DNA from: Numida meleagris
Taxonomy: Eukaryota; Chordata; Aves; Galliformes; Numididae
DNA: 64,000 nucleotides
Reading direction: 5' to 3'
Assembly (NCBI RefSeq): GCF_002078875.1
Contig: NC_034414.1
Span: 16,833,428 to 16,897,427, forward strand
In this document: in pieces, positions 15,401-28,828 of the stretch
How positions within the stretch are numbered: the stretch's first letter is position 1
How the letters are laid out: each line of letters opens with the position of its first letter
Notes under the pieces: generated by a model
The model's database searches: none
Seen by the model: only the letters and a program-made list of their open reading frames with translations
Told to the model about the DNA's origin: nothing
Made by a program: the position numbers and the translations under genes

Positions 15401-18400
15401 GAGAATATAATATTGGTCCAAACGATATTTAAACAGAACAGGGTGAGTTGTCATGTCTTGCTCTGCTTTATTTTTAACTAGATATAATGGATACCATTAA
15501 TTTTGCTTGACTGCATTGTCAACAGGGATGTCAGCCTATCCTGTGGCATTCCGACCTAGAAGAAGGCATACGTGCCTCCGTCACTTCAACTCTAGAAACA
15601 TGTCTTAGGAAAACAGATGCGCTCTTCTTCTAATACCATTGTTAGACCTGATAAATCACTTTTGGTGTCTGGACTTACTATTTTGTACATCTGAGGTATT
15701 CTTACCTATTGTAACATTACCTCCAAAGATATGACCTAGGCCAAGGGAACAGAAACACTAATCAATACCCACCGAGAAGTGGATAAATGTGAGTCTAATG
15801 TAACGCTGACCAAACTGTCCGTAAACTTGGCAGGTAGCTGAGTTTCTCAGAAAGGGTTAAATTTTAATCAAGTAACCATGATAGACCCTACTGAGAATTT
15901 TCAAGAGTATTTGAGGATATCTGGCAGAGTCCAAAAGAAAATAAACGATATCTGCATGCTTCAAACATCACATTCCAAGCAGTGCACTGTCTCACTAATA
16001 TATTTTTAATACATATTGAACAGTAAAAGTAAAATGAACAGCACTGCTCTAGCATACAGTGAGACAACCCTTTTGGAAGAGCTCACAGGGATTCCTCAGC
16101 ACAGAAAAAATAGCTACAGTCCATTTGGAAGGAACATCCACAGCAAATAACAGATCTTCAGACTTTTGAACATATAAAAAACAGAACATTTTAAATTCTC
16201 TCTCTTTCCTCCTGGTGTTTCAACTCTATTCCCTTACTCAGAGTATTTGTGACTCCTGGCTTTGTCTTTCGCATTCACATTGGCTGAGGAATATAGATAT
16301 CCCGATACCATCTCAGATGTGAGAAGATAGATGGCATTCCAGGTATTAAGGGCATTACCGACAGCCTTACAACACATGCCTAAGGTTATATTGACAGTAG
16401 AAAAATGGAGCCTGGCCAAGCTTTGAAAGGAAACTATGTAGTGGGTGTTTTCTAAAGTAAGGGAAAAGTCAAAAATACAATACTGAAGGTCCCTCTATGT
16501 TAATTAGCAAAAGCTATAGTGAATGTTACAACCTAATAATGGTTGTGTTTGGAATACTCTCTAAACTCTACAAAACTTTGAGAAGAAGAACCTTCTTGCC
16601 TGAAAATGCACACCATCATTTCTAGCTAAAGGTAGAGGTTTGTTTAGTGGTTATTCAGAATATTATTTAGAGGTTTATTTGTTCCAGTTGAAGAATCTGG
16701 CAGGAACTTATGGGAAGACAATCTCATTGTCAAGTATTTGTGAATATTTACTTCATTTTTTTGTATACCAATTATATGCCTTGCAGTAATTTCCAGACCG
16801 TATCCAGAAACTGACAAAGATTGATCTGCTGCTTGGAGTCCTAGAGACCCAGCCTAAAACAAAGGAAGAGAGTTCAATTCCTTGCTGCGTTATGAACTTT
16901 AGGGACAAAGCACATCAGCTGAGTTCCTCAGTGTTATTCATAACTCATGCTAAGCAGAGCCATGGGAAGGTCATGTAAAAAAAAAAAACCTACAATCTGT
17001 GCAGCTGGGGAGGAGGGAGGAAAGCCTTTCCTTTATTTCACATGATCGTGCCATTTTAGACAGCATCAAAAAATGCGGAAGACTACTTAACTACTTAACT
17101 CCAGGTGAATGGATCAGAAGATTATCTTTCCACTTTGTTCATAGCTTTTGAACGCATAAAACAAAATGAAAAAGCATTGCAACTCTCACTAGATCTCTAT
17201 TTGTTACATAGCATGGCTTTGTCAGTGTCTTCTCCCTTCAAATGGTTACAGTTCATGTACAATTTATTATGGCGTTTTCCTTATTAATTATCATAATAAC
17301 TCAGGTATGCCTTCTTTAGTGATCAGTAGAGAGGACACGTTCTACCATTCTGCCTATTGCTCTGTGATATTATTGCTCAGCATTACAGAATACCTCCCAG
17401 AATATAAAGGAAATCTGGATAAGACCAACCTGGCCCCTGTCAAGCCCCTCTTAGCATCTATTACCAGTGCCAGTGCTATCCAGTACTGAATACCATTATC
17501 ACAGCCATCAAACTAAGATCCACAGTGCTGTTCTTTACAAGCACTTTTCCTCAACCACTCAGGAAAGAAAAGGGTGTTCTAACCACACAAAGTCCCAAAA
17601 GAGAGCTCCTTCTCTTTATAGTGTCCATACCAACGGGAAAACTAGCTGTGCTGAAGTTGCTCACTTACTGCACAGGTAGATTTCTGTAAACAGGCTGCAA
17701 TATGAGCTCAATTCTGCAGACTTTGTTTCAGATGTATAATGCATAACCAAGACATTTTAAGGCCCTGTAGATTTACAATGTGTACAAGTCTCATCTTCAG
17801 TCAAGGCTGAGTGCACACATTCAAATAAAATCTACCTTTGTACCTTTTCTATTGAAGTTCCTTATCTTTCTATATCTGCAGCCATAATAAAACATCATTT
17901 ATTTGCCGTTTGCTTCCTTTAACCTCCATAGTACCACCAACTCAAGCAAAGCAGAGTGCTGAGTAGTAAGAAGGGAGAAAAGACCTCCAGTAATTGGAGG
18001 AAGATGAGAGAAAGAAAGTGTCAGACAGCACACAGAAGGGAGAACAACTGTTTCATCAGCACAGCTTTCAGCTTTCCAGGGAGGTACCCCTGGGAGCCCC
18101 AGAAGGGAGAAGCCTCCAAGGAAATGAAGCAGAGAAACAGAAACTATGGTGAAGCTAAACATGAGTCTTGTTTGCATTGAAACTAAAGAAGTTTAGAAAC
18201 TCCCTGCATAGTTATATTGTACATCCAGGTTTCAGCAGTGGTGTGGAGGCTGCTGCTGGGAGCAGGTCTCACGATGGTGCGACTCTGCCACGACTGTTGG
18301 GCCACAGCTGTTCTGGTTGCCTCGTGTGCTTGTGGAAGCAAATATCACAACTACTTTTGTGGATTCAGGGTGCTAATCAAGCCAAGGGTGTAAAGCTGGA

Positions 18401-18460
18401 GCAAGGAAGATGCACCCTTGATGGCTTCCAGGTCAGGATCAGGTCAGGGAATACTTGACC
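12421..18460. other. Intergenic stretch, no gene recognised
   Basis: AT-rich DNA upstream of the CPT1A promoter. A 17-base T run lies near 14323-14339, and a short tandem duplication of a 20-base segment lies near 14190-14222. The longest open frame (13956-14522, plus) is T-rich and has no family resemblance. I see no splice-linked coding exons. Confidence 0.6.
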
Positions 18461-18469
18461 AAACTTGAC

Positions 18470-18900
18470 AGTGCATGGGCCCTGATGGGGTGCACCCCTG
18501 GGTGCTGAAGGAGCTGGCAGATGTCACTGCAAGGACACTCTCAATAATCCTTGATTGATTGTGGCCACTGAGAGAAGTGCCCAAAGACTGGAGGAATGTA
18601 GATGTCACTACTGTCTTCAAGAAGAAGGACTTCTTGCCCGCTACGGGCCAGTCAGCCTCACCTTTGATCCCTGGGAAGGTGATGGAACATCTCATTCTGG
18701 AAACCATTTCCAGGCACAGGAAGGAAAAAAAATCATCAGTAGTAGTCAGCATGGATCCACCAAGGGGAAGTCATGCCTGACCATCCTGATAAGCTCCTGT
18801 AATGAAATCACCAGCCTGATGGATGAGTGGGGAGCAGTGGATATTGTCTATCTGGACTTCCGGAAGGCCTTTGACACTGCCCCAAAAGATGTTCAAAGAG
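18470..18900 (+). mobile_element. CR1 reverse-transcriptase relic
   Basis: A plus-strand fragment of CR1 ORF2. GPDGVHPWVLKEL-like sequence near 18475-18515 is followed by the region before the palm domain. VYLDFRKAFDT, a typical CR1 palm motif, lies near 18848-18880. The reading frame is broken several times, so it is not functional. The sequence after about 18900 is no longer recognisable as CR1. Confidence 0.85.
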
Positions 18901-21900
18901 AAGCAGTTGGAGCATGGACTGGATGAACAGATTAAGGTGGATCGAAAACGGACTGAACAGCCAGACCCAGAGGGCACTGATTTATGTTACTTGGAAGAGA
19001 GGATATCTGTTCATTTAAAAGGAGAGCAAACATTGCCAGAATTACTAATGTCTTACTATTCTTACTAGGAAGGCTGGAGGTTCAGAAGTTTGCGAGATGT
19101 TTTATTCTAAAGTCTTCTGTTCTGCTATCTGTATTTATCATCTTTCATGCATGAGGGAGCCTTTTCCAGAAGAAGCAATTTGTCATGTTGGTCCTTGTAC
19201 TTCATTTAACTAAAAAAAAAAATACATTTTTTTCTAATTAATGCTTCCTGAGCGCACTAATCTATCTGGATATATAAGCAAAGTAAGTCTGGAAAAAATG
19301 CTTTATACTTGCAGGATCCAGTGATATTTATGGTACTCTTCACTTAAATAAAGGCATGTGAAATATTGGCTTTGTAGGTAAACAGCTATAAAAGCACCAT
19401 AATATATTTATTTATTTATTTCTGGAGGAATTTCAGTATTTCATCATGTTTTACAGTCTTCTTGTGTTTCTCAAACCATCCTGATAAGTAATAAAAACTT
19501 AGAGAAAGCAAAATGTAAGACTGACCTATTTACAAACATCAGCTTCAGCTCCTATCAAGATGGGCAACATAGAGTAAACAGGAGTCCACAAGCACTCCTG
19601 TGCTGTTTGGCTAACTTTTTGGAGTGAGGTAAGCATCCAGTGGACTTTGCCCATATTTGTGACTGAATTTTTCAATTTAAAGTAGATCTGCTCAGTTTTC
19701 TGGTCACGCACCAAGGACAAACTCTACCCATACGTATCTAAAACATACACCTAGATCACTGAAAGAGCTGAGAACAGTAAGAGAAGGTGAACAAAAGCAC
19801 AGATCATCATCTGGTTTTGTAAACAAGCTTTTCAGAATCCAAAGAAAAATAACATACTTGACTTTGAAGGCTGTTTGTTGACCTGTAGGCTGGTCAACTT
19901 CCTAGGCAAGCCATATCTGCCTGGCAGCTTTTCAAAATACTCACTGCCAGGGAATTACTCTTGCAAAGACATGGACTCTGCATGCTGGAGCCTTGGCACT
20001 CTCTGTGTCTATGAGAAAATTAGTTTTGTTTGCATTTGGGCCTGGGAAGCTAATCAGTTTAAGGACTGCACAGATGATGGGCTGGATGACTAGAATATCA
20101 CCACACATAAATGCGTTCCTGCAGCTTAATGAGAGAACAGAAGTATCAAGGGAAAAAGTCACTAAGATTAGAAAGGTATTGGTGTGGGGAATTATTAAAA
20201 GCGCAGAGTGCCAATAAGTCTTGGTGTTCTCTGATATGACAGTGCAATTGAATTGTTCAGAGAAGGGGCTGAAACTGAACCTCTCCTCCAAAAAGTATAC
20301 CTTTTAGAATGATATTCAGTGACAAATAGTGGAGAAAAGTAATATTTCTAAGCAACACAGAAGACAAGGAATTACTGCTTTCTACTAAAGTATATGAAAA
20401 CAGTAGAACAGTATTTATCAGGGAGTCTTAATACAAGCTTAATATTTGTAGCAAAGTATTAATGAGAATTTGGGAAATGGGAAAATTTCATGTTCTAAGA
20501 ATACTGGTTTTAAAATACCATGGTAACAGTTGCATATGTTACTGAACAAGGATTTCTTGCAACATGTTCAGTAATCAAAAGGGAGGAGGGGAATAAAAAG
20601 CCTTTCTTCAATAGAAAATAGGGCTTACTGCCCTCATGTGGCTATTGATAAAAAAAGGCTTTGGGAAATTTATGCTTCAGGATTTGATCCAACATAACTA
20701 CTAGGGATGGGCATTCCCAAGGCACAGGTTGCACATTTTTATCATTCCCTTTGAATCAGCTGTGACTTGTCATGCCCTGGCCTTTGTCTAGACGACCCAG
20801 CCCTACATTTCACTAGACATTGTGAAGGGGATCCTGCCCATATCCATCACTACTTCTCAGTGGCTATACTCGTAATGCACCACAGATGAGCTTATACAAT
20901 CTGTTTTCCTTCCACAGAGCACATACTTCCACAATCCTCCTCTAATGAAGTGGCTACACAGAGAACACTATCAGCCCTGTGAATGCACCACTGGCCTTCC
21001 CACAGTGGACCTGCAAACTGCAGTAGTGGAATGAAATGCCAGCATTGCATGGAGGGCAATCACCCAGTAAGGCTCTTCTTGCCTGCAGTTATGTGCATAG
21101 GGTGCTGTTAGTGGTCCACAAACCTTAGCTGAGGGAAGGATGTTAAACAACACATGTGGCATGGTGCGTGTGCAATATAAATAAGGCAGTGTATGTGTAG
21201 GGTAAATATTAGGTATGTGACAGGAGGATCTGACTTCACTGGGAAAACTTAGGAGTATTTCCCATTCCTGCTCCTCCCTACCAGACTTGCTTCTCCAGTC
21301 AAGCAATGGTGGATCCTTTGAGTCTGCCCTTAAATACAAATGGTAAGGACAAACAGAGGGAAGAATTCTTTTTCAAACAGTCTGTTCTTTTGGAAAAGGA
21401 CACAGGTACAAAAACACTTGGTACCCTTGCCCAGAATGGACTCTTGAACTGGACAAGACATATGGTTCAAGGTTTAGCAATGTATTTATCTCTCCTTCTG
21501 TAAATACCAGTGCTAGGACACTATCACCTACTCTGATGTTTACATTCCAGCCTTCTGACAGATGGGGTGGGCAAGTGAGACTCAATCATTTCTTGTTCAA
21601 CAGAATGCCACCAAATACCAACCGGTCAGAAGTGGTTTACACAAGTCAACATAAAAAGAAAACCAAGCAACACGCGTGGCTAGTAAATAGAAAGCATTGC
21701 TGCCCCAGCTGTAGGGTTTCCCAGGATAGTGCAGGTTTCCTGCATGACCACAGTCTGCACTGTTTAAGCAGGACACTGATGGTTTCATGTACACAGTGGT
21801 TCTCTGTTGGTTCACTAAGTCTAATCCCAAGTCCCTCAGTGGCAACAGATCCTCTTAGAGGCAGCTGGAGTTTAGTCTGCAAGTTTTGCCATCACTCTCG

Positions 21901-24100
21901 GGGCTAAGTGGAGAGCCTGCAACGCTATTTTACACTTATGTAGTTAATTCTCAGACATCTAAAATTAAATGAGAGATTCCACCACAAACAAGTTGGTCCA
22001 ATGATACTCATTTATGGCCAAATACTGACTGCTCAGTCCTCCAGTGAGCACAGGACCATAAGTTAGCCCCACTTCATGCACTGTCAAGGATGTGTCAGGC
22101 TGTGGAAGATAGTCACACACATGAACCTCTGGCTATAGTCCATGCTGTATCTATGTAGCTACTGGAAGAATGAGGCATTTAATTTCAAGAGAAAGAGGTG
22201 TGAAACATTAACTTGAAAGCAAAACATTTTACCTTATTGTAGCAATAAAGTTGCCGTGACTCATTTCAACCTCAATCTTATTACAATGACAGAGTTTCCA
22301 AAGAAATGCCTGCACTTTGATGGAATCTCCTTTGAAATCCTACTCAGTTCACTTTACTTCACGGTATGGAGATGCACGAGAGCCTACGGTGAACTTTTAT
22401 CGTGAGTCACCGTCTGAATGGCATTGGCTTCATGAGTGAAGATGCCCCAAGAGGACATAAGCCGGCATTGCAAGACTGCTATTTAGCTTGCTGAACTTCC
22501 GGCTCTTACAGCCGATTGCCTTGCGTATCCCAAGAAGTTCATTCAAACCCATCCATGTTCCTTTAGGATTACAACATGTAGCGCATACACAGCCTAAAGA
22601 ATCTGCAGCATTTCATTAAAATTACTAGTTATCCTTACTGCACCTGTATCTTGTTTACATTTAAATGAATATATACCTGACTTCTGAGGCACCACTCCAC
22701 CATTTACAATGATGGATTTTTCCCATTCTAAAGAGAGGTCAGTTCTGTGAGAGGTTGAGTACCTGGCTCCAACCCACAAAAAGACACCAATTCCATATGC
22801 ATTAAGTGACAGTGTTCATGCACTTAAAGTTAAACCTATACCTTGATAGCCACTGGGAACAATACCAAGTATAATCCCTAACAGCTAGAGCAGCTTTAAT
22901 ACAAAATCTTGTACTTGTACTCCTCACTTTTAAGATTTTTCAGGTTGTCCATCCAATGACAGTTTCCAGATTTACCCAAATGAAATCAAATAACTTATTA
23001 AACAACTGCATTCAGTAGTAGTTCTTATATTAAAATTTGTTTCTAGGTTTTAGAGTCTACCACAAAAACATCTAATGGGATCTGGGACTTAATCTCCAAG
23101 ATGACCAAAGCAGGAGCGACAAATGAGACAGAAAGGTACAAGAATGTATATTTTTGGAGCAGTTGTGGTATTTGATATACCCTTCTCTGATCGATGCTTC
23201 CACCTGATAATCTTCCAAAATACTTTGTTATGGTTTAAACCTGGCAAGCAGTGAAGTACCACACAGCCACTTGCTCACCCTCTGGGATGCAGGGGAGAAT
23301 TGGAGAGGTAGAAGTGTGAGACCTCATGGGCTGAGATAAAAATCAGCTTACCAGTTCAAGCAAAAGCTACGTGCATAAGCAAAGCAAAACAAGGAATTCT
23401 CTGCTACTTCAGCCACTCCCAGGAAAGCAAGGCTCATCCCACATGACAGCTTCTTGGGAAGACAAACATCATGAATCCAAACATCCTCCCCTTCCTCTCT
23501 CTTTACCCTAGATTTTATTTCTGAGCATGTCACACGGCACAGAATATCCCTTTGGTCAGCGGCCCTAGCTGTGTCCAACCCCCAGCTCCTAGCTGTCAGG
23601 GCAGCACATGAAGCAGAAAAGTCCTTGACTCTGTGTAAGCACTGCTCTGCAACAACCAAAAACATTGGTTTCAACAAAAATCCAAAACCCAGCATCAAAT
23701 AAGCCTCTATGAAGAAAAACTGTGACAATCATCTTCACAAAAATAGGTATTATTAAGGCATGAGGATAAGAAGTAACACACCATGAGTTACAGAACAGAT
23801 TGCTGAGTGGCGTAGAGCCAGCACATAAGGCACAACACTGTGCAAGAATCACCTGTAAATGACTTATTAAACTAAGGTGTGCTTGTGGTCTACAGGGGTA
23901 GTTAGTCAGTGGCACATCTATTTCTTGAAAGTAGCGAAACGTTCCCAGAAATATTTAGTTCATTTAACTACTCAGTTGACTGTAAAACAGAAAAATCCAA
24001 CAGTTTAAAGGCAAAACCAGCAGGCTTTGAAATAGAGAAGAGCTAGACTGCTATGTGAAACAAATCACTAGAGCCAACTCATGTAGCAGTCTCAAGCAGC
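18901..24100. other. Intergenic stretch, no gene recognised
   Basis: Mostly AT-rich, unannotated sequence with a short TTTA run near 19405-19422. About 22.36-22.55 kb has more CpG than its surroundings but no open frame of note. No exon or RNA gene is recognised. Confidence 0.6.
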
Positions 24101-24108
24101 TGTGATTT

Positions 24109-24279
24109 AGAATCATAGAACCATTAAGGTTAGAACAGACCACTAAGATCGCTTAATCCAACCCCCAGCCCACCCCCACCATGCCCACTGACCACATCCC
24201 TATGTGCCACATCCACACAGTTCTTGAACAGCTCCAGGGACAGTGACCCCATCGCCTCTGTGGGCAGCTTGTTCCAATT
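24109..24279 (-). mobile_element. CR1 3' end fragment
   Basis: Starts AGAATCATAGAACCATTAAG and runs into the known CR1 3' end in reverse orientation, with CCAACCCCCAGCCC and CTCCAGGGACAGTGACCCC words. About 170 bp, old and 5'-truncated. Confidence 0.85.
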
Positions 24280-24849
24280 TTATTTTATATTCAAATTTAT
24301 TTGCTGCATGCCCAGCTACTCCACTGAAGCAGCCCTAGAAAGCTTCCCAGAGAACCCCTAGGCAGCAAAGACAGATACTTGGAGTCTTCCAATACGAAAT
24401 GCTATTTTGAGTGGAGAGCAGGAATATGTCAGAGCACCAGGCCGGCGTGGCACACAGGCGTGGGGATCAGTCTCACAGTATTTATTACATGCCCTGGTTC
24501 TTTGGGAATCTGAGAAGAAATTAACCTAGTGCTTCACCCCTGAGGATATTTAGAGAAGCAAGGAGAAGAACAGGGCAGAGGATAACAAGATCTAAATTGT
24601 GTCTGGTTGTTGTTACCTTACCTTCAGCAGCAGGGGGAGACCTTAGAAAGCAAATGAAAGAAAAGGAAAAAATGAAGACCTAGATGTGCTCAAATAAATT
24701 TGAAGTCTAAATGCAAGGGGGTAACCTTAGACTTTGAGCTAAGTAAAACATGGGAATCATGTGCATAACTAGAAAATCTAGGCACCTGGATGTGTTTGTA
24801 CCCTAGAAAATGAGCACAGAAAGCAAGAGAATTTCAGGCAAAATTAGAA

Positions 24850-25800
24850 ATGTTGAAGAACTGATTGAATTTATCTAAACTCAAAGCCCAGAAACTGAGG
24901 GACATGCTGGAGCTACAAGTACTCACACTCAGGAACTACACTGGGCAATGGGGGCATAGGGGGCAAGTACTTCAATAACCAAGTGAATTTGGGGATGGAG
25001 GTAGCTGGGATTTCTCTGATAAATGGACAGGAGCGTCTAAGTATAAAAATGTCTGCTCCAACATACAATGTCAATGCAAGATTACACTCAGACTGAGCTG
25101 CAGAATGTGGCTGATTTGTACTGGCAGAGGCCTGGGGAAAGATTAGAAGAATGACTACCATTTGTGTCGGACCAAGGAATGGATTGGATACAACTGAATC
25201 CCCAAGAAGTGATGCATCTGGAAATGATTTCCCAATATCCAGTGGTGACTCAATGCTTAAAAGTGGAACAGGCAAATGGAAAATTGATTTAATCTCTTTG
25301 GGAGTGGTTGTGGGGGACCATAGAGCAACCCTACCCATTTGATTGAAATGGTAGAATGGTGACGTGGAAGTATACATATAGAGGGGCATCATTTGAGAGA
25401 TTCAGCTATTGAAAAGGTATTTGCAACTCTTCCACTAAGCCCAATTTAGAGGTATTTACTTTACAATCCAGACTGTCATCTAGGGCACCTTTTAATCTTA
25501 TAGGAGATGTCATAATGATCCTGGAAACTGTCCAGACAAAATAAGTTAGTGATGCAATTCTGGCATTAAACACAGTTGAAAGAATAACAAGCTGAAAGGA
25601 AGGAGAGAATATTATGATTTGTGAATAAACCACAGAAGAAAGTTACCAGAAAGTTGTGTTCATATCTTTACTCTGGTCTAGAGTCCCAAAAGACAGAACA
25701 GATGGGATACCTACCCCATGGGAAAAAACATACAAGCAATTAAAATAGAAAAAGAGAATACAAAAAGAAGACAGGATGATGGATAAATCAATTACATCCT
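24850..25800 (+). pseudogene. Possible decayed endogenous-retrovirus gag-like segment
   Basis: Plus-strand translation from about 25092 in one frame resembles a retroviral gag capsid region. It is rich in Trp, Gln and Glu, with a WQRPGERLEEW motif and a conserved spacing of acidic and hydrophobic positions. The frame is broken by stops at 25152-25154, 25290-25292 and several later points. An upstream section near 24880-25010 reads with a Lys/Glu/Leu-rich helix in another frame. No long terminal repeats, primer-binding site or pol were recognised. It is clearly non-functional if real. The assignment is by eye and could be chance, and the minus-strand frame over 24913-25392 is taken as its shadow. 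Confidence 0.35.
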
Positions 25801-26289
25801 CAATTCTCCATGCCATTCTCACCCCCAGGCTTCAGTGAGGAAAGGAAAAGTACGTCAGGACCAAGTAATTACCCCAATCTTTCCTTGTTGGCTCATTGAA
25901 AAAAAAACAAAAAAACAAAAAAAAAAACAAACAACACAAAATCCATACAGACTGACTAGATCTGGATCCCCAGCTCCTTGTCCCAAGGTGCAACAATCCC
26001 TTAAGGCCCGAGCTAGAGATAATAGCACTTATATACTCCTGGTGATACATTGAAGCCATCATAATGAGCTGTAATAGATTGAGGGGCTGAGGTCACTTCA
26101 ATTCACAGGGACATATACCAATATAAAAAAAAAATTAGACTGCTGAAAATTATTGTCTTTGGAGACAGAAGAACCTGCCGGTGAATTCCTTTTGAAATTA
26201 CAACTGGATTCCTACTTTCCTACCCAGAGAGCTCAGCTGTGGGAAACTGCTGAGGTTCCCTTCACTCTTACCTGCAGCAGCTCCACTTG

Positions 26290-27300
26290 TCTTCCAGTGC
26301 CTTCTGATGAGTACAGTGGCCTTCCAAGCACCTTTTGGTGTACTTTTGTTGGATGAAAAATACCTTGAAGTGTTCCCTCGGTGCTAAGCCTATTCCAGAC
26401 AATTATCCTAAACCTTCCCTGACCTTAAAATTTACCCTAATCCAAAACACCAACTCTAATGGTAAACTCTAAACCAAAGTCAGGTGCCTTGGAATGCTAA
26501 TCCCTGGCCCTATCTGTAATCATTACCCTAACTCTAGCCCTAATCCTGAAGGAGACCCAAATACCAAACTACTTCTAAACTCCTAACCTAACCCTAATCC
26601 AGATGCTGACTCACTCTGAATGCTTTCAGGTGTGCTTCAGGGGAAGCATCGGGGACATCTGTATGCATTTGGGCTCTCTGAATTTGTCAAGGAGAGCCCT
26701 CTGGTGGACACCGTGAGCCTGGGTTAGATTTACTGCGCTCCGGGAAGGTCTGTGAATGAATTTTGGTGCACACCTGAATCTCAAGTGACTTTATGGGCAA
26801 ACCAGAACTCTGAATGCAGTTTGGATACCAGAGGAGAACTCTGTGTGTCTTTTGTTGACATATAAGAAAGTGGAAGTGTTTTTGGTAGACCCCAAGCACC
26901 TCAGAATGCCAATCCCACTTCCTATTATTTATCCCAACCTTAAAAATGTCCAAATTATTAATGAAACCCTAACCCTTCATGTCCAAAACCCAAATCTAAA
27001 CCTACCTGTCACCAAGAAACTGACCTATTTCTAGTAATTTTCACGTGCCTTCTGATGAGAACAGTGGCCAGGTGCTTTTGGTGCGCTTCACCTGAATCTG
27101 AGAGAGCTGTGAAGTGCACCAGGTGCACCTGCATCCATTTTGATTCTCCTCTACAGTCAACATGAGTCTTGTGATGTGCACCTACGGACTTGGAGGGATT
27201 TTCTGTGCTCTAGACATGTCTATGAGTGCTTTCTGATGCACACCAAGATTTTCAGTAATGTTCTGGGCATTAACCCTAGCCTTCAACTACAAAGCCTAAC
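26290..27300. repeat. Degenerate complex repeat with telomere-like words
   Basis: Contains several CCCTAA/CCTAACC words: near 26524-26550, ACCTAACCCTAATCC near 26585-26600, ACCCTAACCC near 26965-26975 and TAACCCTAG near 27271. Diverged duplicated blocks are also visible. The CCTTCTGATGAG block at 26300 recurs at 27048, the TGCGCTC/GTGCACACC block at about 26728 recurs at about 27198, and the GGAATGCTAATCCC block near 26484 recurs at about 26895 as a variant. No clean tandem period. No coding sequence. Confidence 0.6.
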
Positions 27301-27430
27301 CTCTCCAGTCTGTCAAGGTCCCTCTGGATAGCAGCACAGCTCTATGGTGAGTCAGCCAATCCTCCATTTTATGTTATTTGTAAATGTACTGAGAATGCAC
27401 TCTACCCTATCCTCCTCCTCATTAACAAGA
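27300..27430 (-). mobile_element. CR1 fragment
   Basis: Reverse-orientation CR1 ORF2 sequence. CTCCAGTCTGTCAAGGTCCC corresponds to the part after the FADD box, followed by an eroded ATTTGTAAATGTACTGAG block. It abuts the complex repeat on its left. Confidence 0.6.
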
Positions 27431-28675
27431 ATTAATGCCAAGGCTCAGCTGAGGCCAAGGGTTAGGGGTGGAAGAATGGCAAATCCTAGGGGTTCCACTG
27501 CTGCCTGCCAGGCTGCAAAAAAATTCCATCCCAAAGATTTTTCCCTATGCTATCACTGTGTGTGTCAGCCAAGGCTCAGCTAAGTCTGGAGTTAGGATCC
27601 AAGAATGTTCTTATTTTATTGGCTCCTCCAGAGTCCTTGTTTTACCTGCTGATCTAAGCCAGAGCGATCATTTTGCTTATCAGTACACCTGCATATCCTC
27701 CCACATGCCCCAGGGCCCTCAGAGTGCCTTTTTGTGCCCCCTTCAGAACCTCCACACACCTTCAGAGCAGCGGTGGGATTGGTGAGTAGGAGATTATCTC
27801 TGTACCTCATCTTTTCTTCCAAGTCCCTTGTTTGTAGCGCAGAACCTCTTATCTTCATTGTTACAAGGAAAGCTGAGTGGAAGGCGATGACTCTATTCTA
27901 AATGTACAGTTCATTTATAGACTTTTATGATGTACAGTGCACATTTCCACTGCTTATTCACTACAAGAAACTCTCAGCTGACTTCTCAGGAATGGAAGTG
28001 AGGACAATATATGATTAGAGATGCATATTACAAATACTAAACAACTCAGCAAAGGAAGTTTATACGTGGCTCATCACTACACAAAGTACACAAGCCAATC
28101 AGTGAATAAAGAAACATTGAAAAGAGCAGTGAGACTGAGAGGTATTTTTTTCCTGGCATCTGAGGATGCCTGGTGTTGTAACAAAGAGAATACTCTAGAG
28201 AGCAATGATGGGAGAAACATCTAAGATGTTATTCAACTTTATATTACAGCTACTATATTCCAGGCATAATTCGTAGATTATTATTATTCGAGTGCATTGT
28301 TGACAGCACTGAGCTAACCCAAAATCCTGTGCAATTTCCAATAACTTCAAATAAGGAAGCATTATACTAAGCATTAAATCATACACAAGAGGAGAATCTT
28401 AAAAAAAAAACAAACAACTGTTCAGAGGAGATTCTGTCATGAACTTAAGTATGTGCAGTTGCACTGTTCCATAATCTGACTTGAACACATGCTCAGAATT
28501 GCTTCTTGGCCATGTTTACTCAGACAGTTACAAAACATTCCTCCCTGATATAGCAATCCAGCTCCTGCTGGCCTTACTCACTTGTAACATATCTGAACCA
28601 AAATACCTGGAAAGACCAGAAGAAAAATTGAGATAACTTCATATCTATTGGAATGTGATTCTTCTGTTCTTATCC
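27431..28675. other. Intergenic stretch downstream of the desaturase gene
   Basis: No gene is recognised. Two similar blocks (CAAGGCTCAGCTGAGG near 27439 and CAAGGCTCAGCTAAG near 27570) suggest a small diverged duplication. The rest is ordinary AT-rich sequence. Confidence 0.5.
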
Positions 28676-28677
28676 TT

Positions 28678-28683
28678 TTTATT
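28678..28683 (-). terminator. Likely polyadenylation signal of the desaturase gene
   Basis: AATAAA on the minus strand, about 95 nt after the stop codon, gives a short 3'UTR. Other signals further downstream could be used instead. Confidence 0.4.
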
Positions 28684-28776
28684 TTTCCTTAGAGTTCTTC
28701 ATTGTCCCTGCTCTTAGTCTTGCTGGGGATGCAAAGATATGGCAGGTTGTGAATGGCACCATCAAGCCTTGTCTTC

Positions 28777-28828
28777 CTATTTGTGGAGGTAGGCATCAAG
28801 CCAGAGTTCTCCTGAATTCTTCAAAGAG
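28777..28828 (-). CDS. FADS1-like: Desaturase exon 12 and stop
   Basis: The acceptor follows a CT repeat (CTCTCTCTCAG|CTCTT). It codes for the last residues, [16 protein letters not shown], then TAG at 28779-28777. The family signature LWLDAYLH confirms the C-terminus. Confidence 0.93.

Noticed and set aside
24913..25392. 159-codon minus-strand open frame
   Set aside because: It lies antisense to the gag-like segment and has no domain of its own; treated as a shadow.
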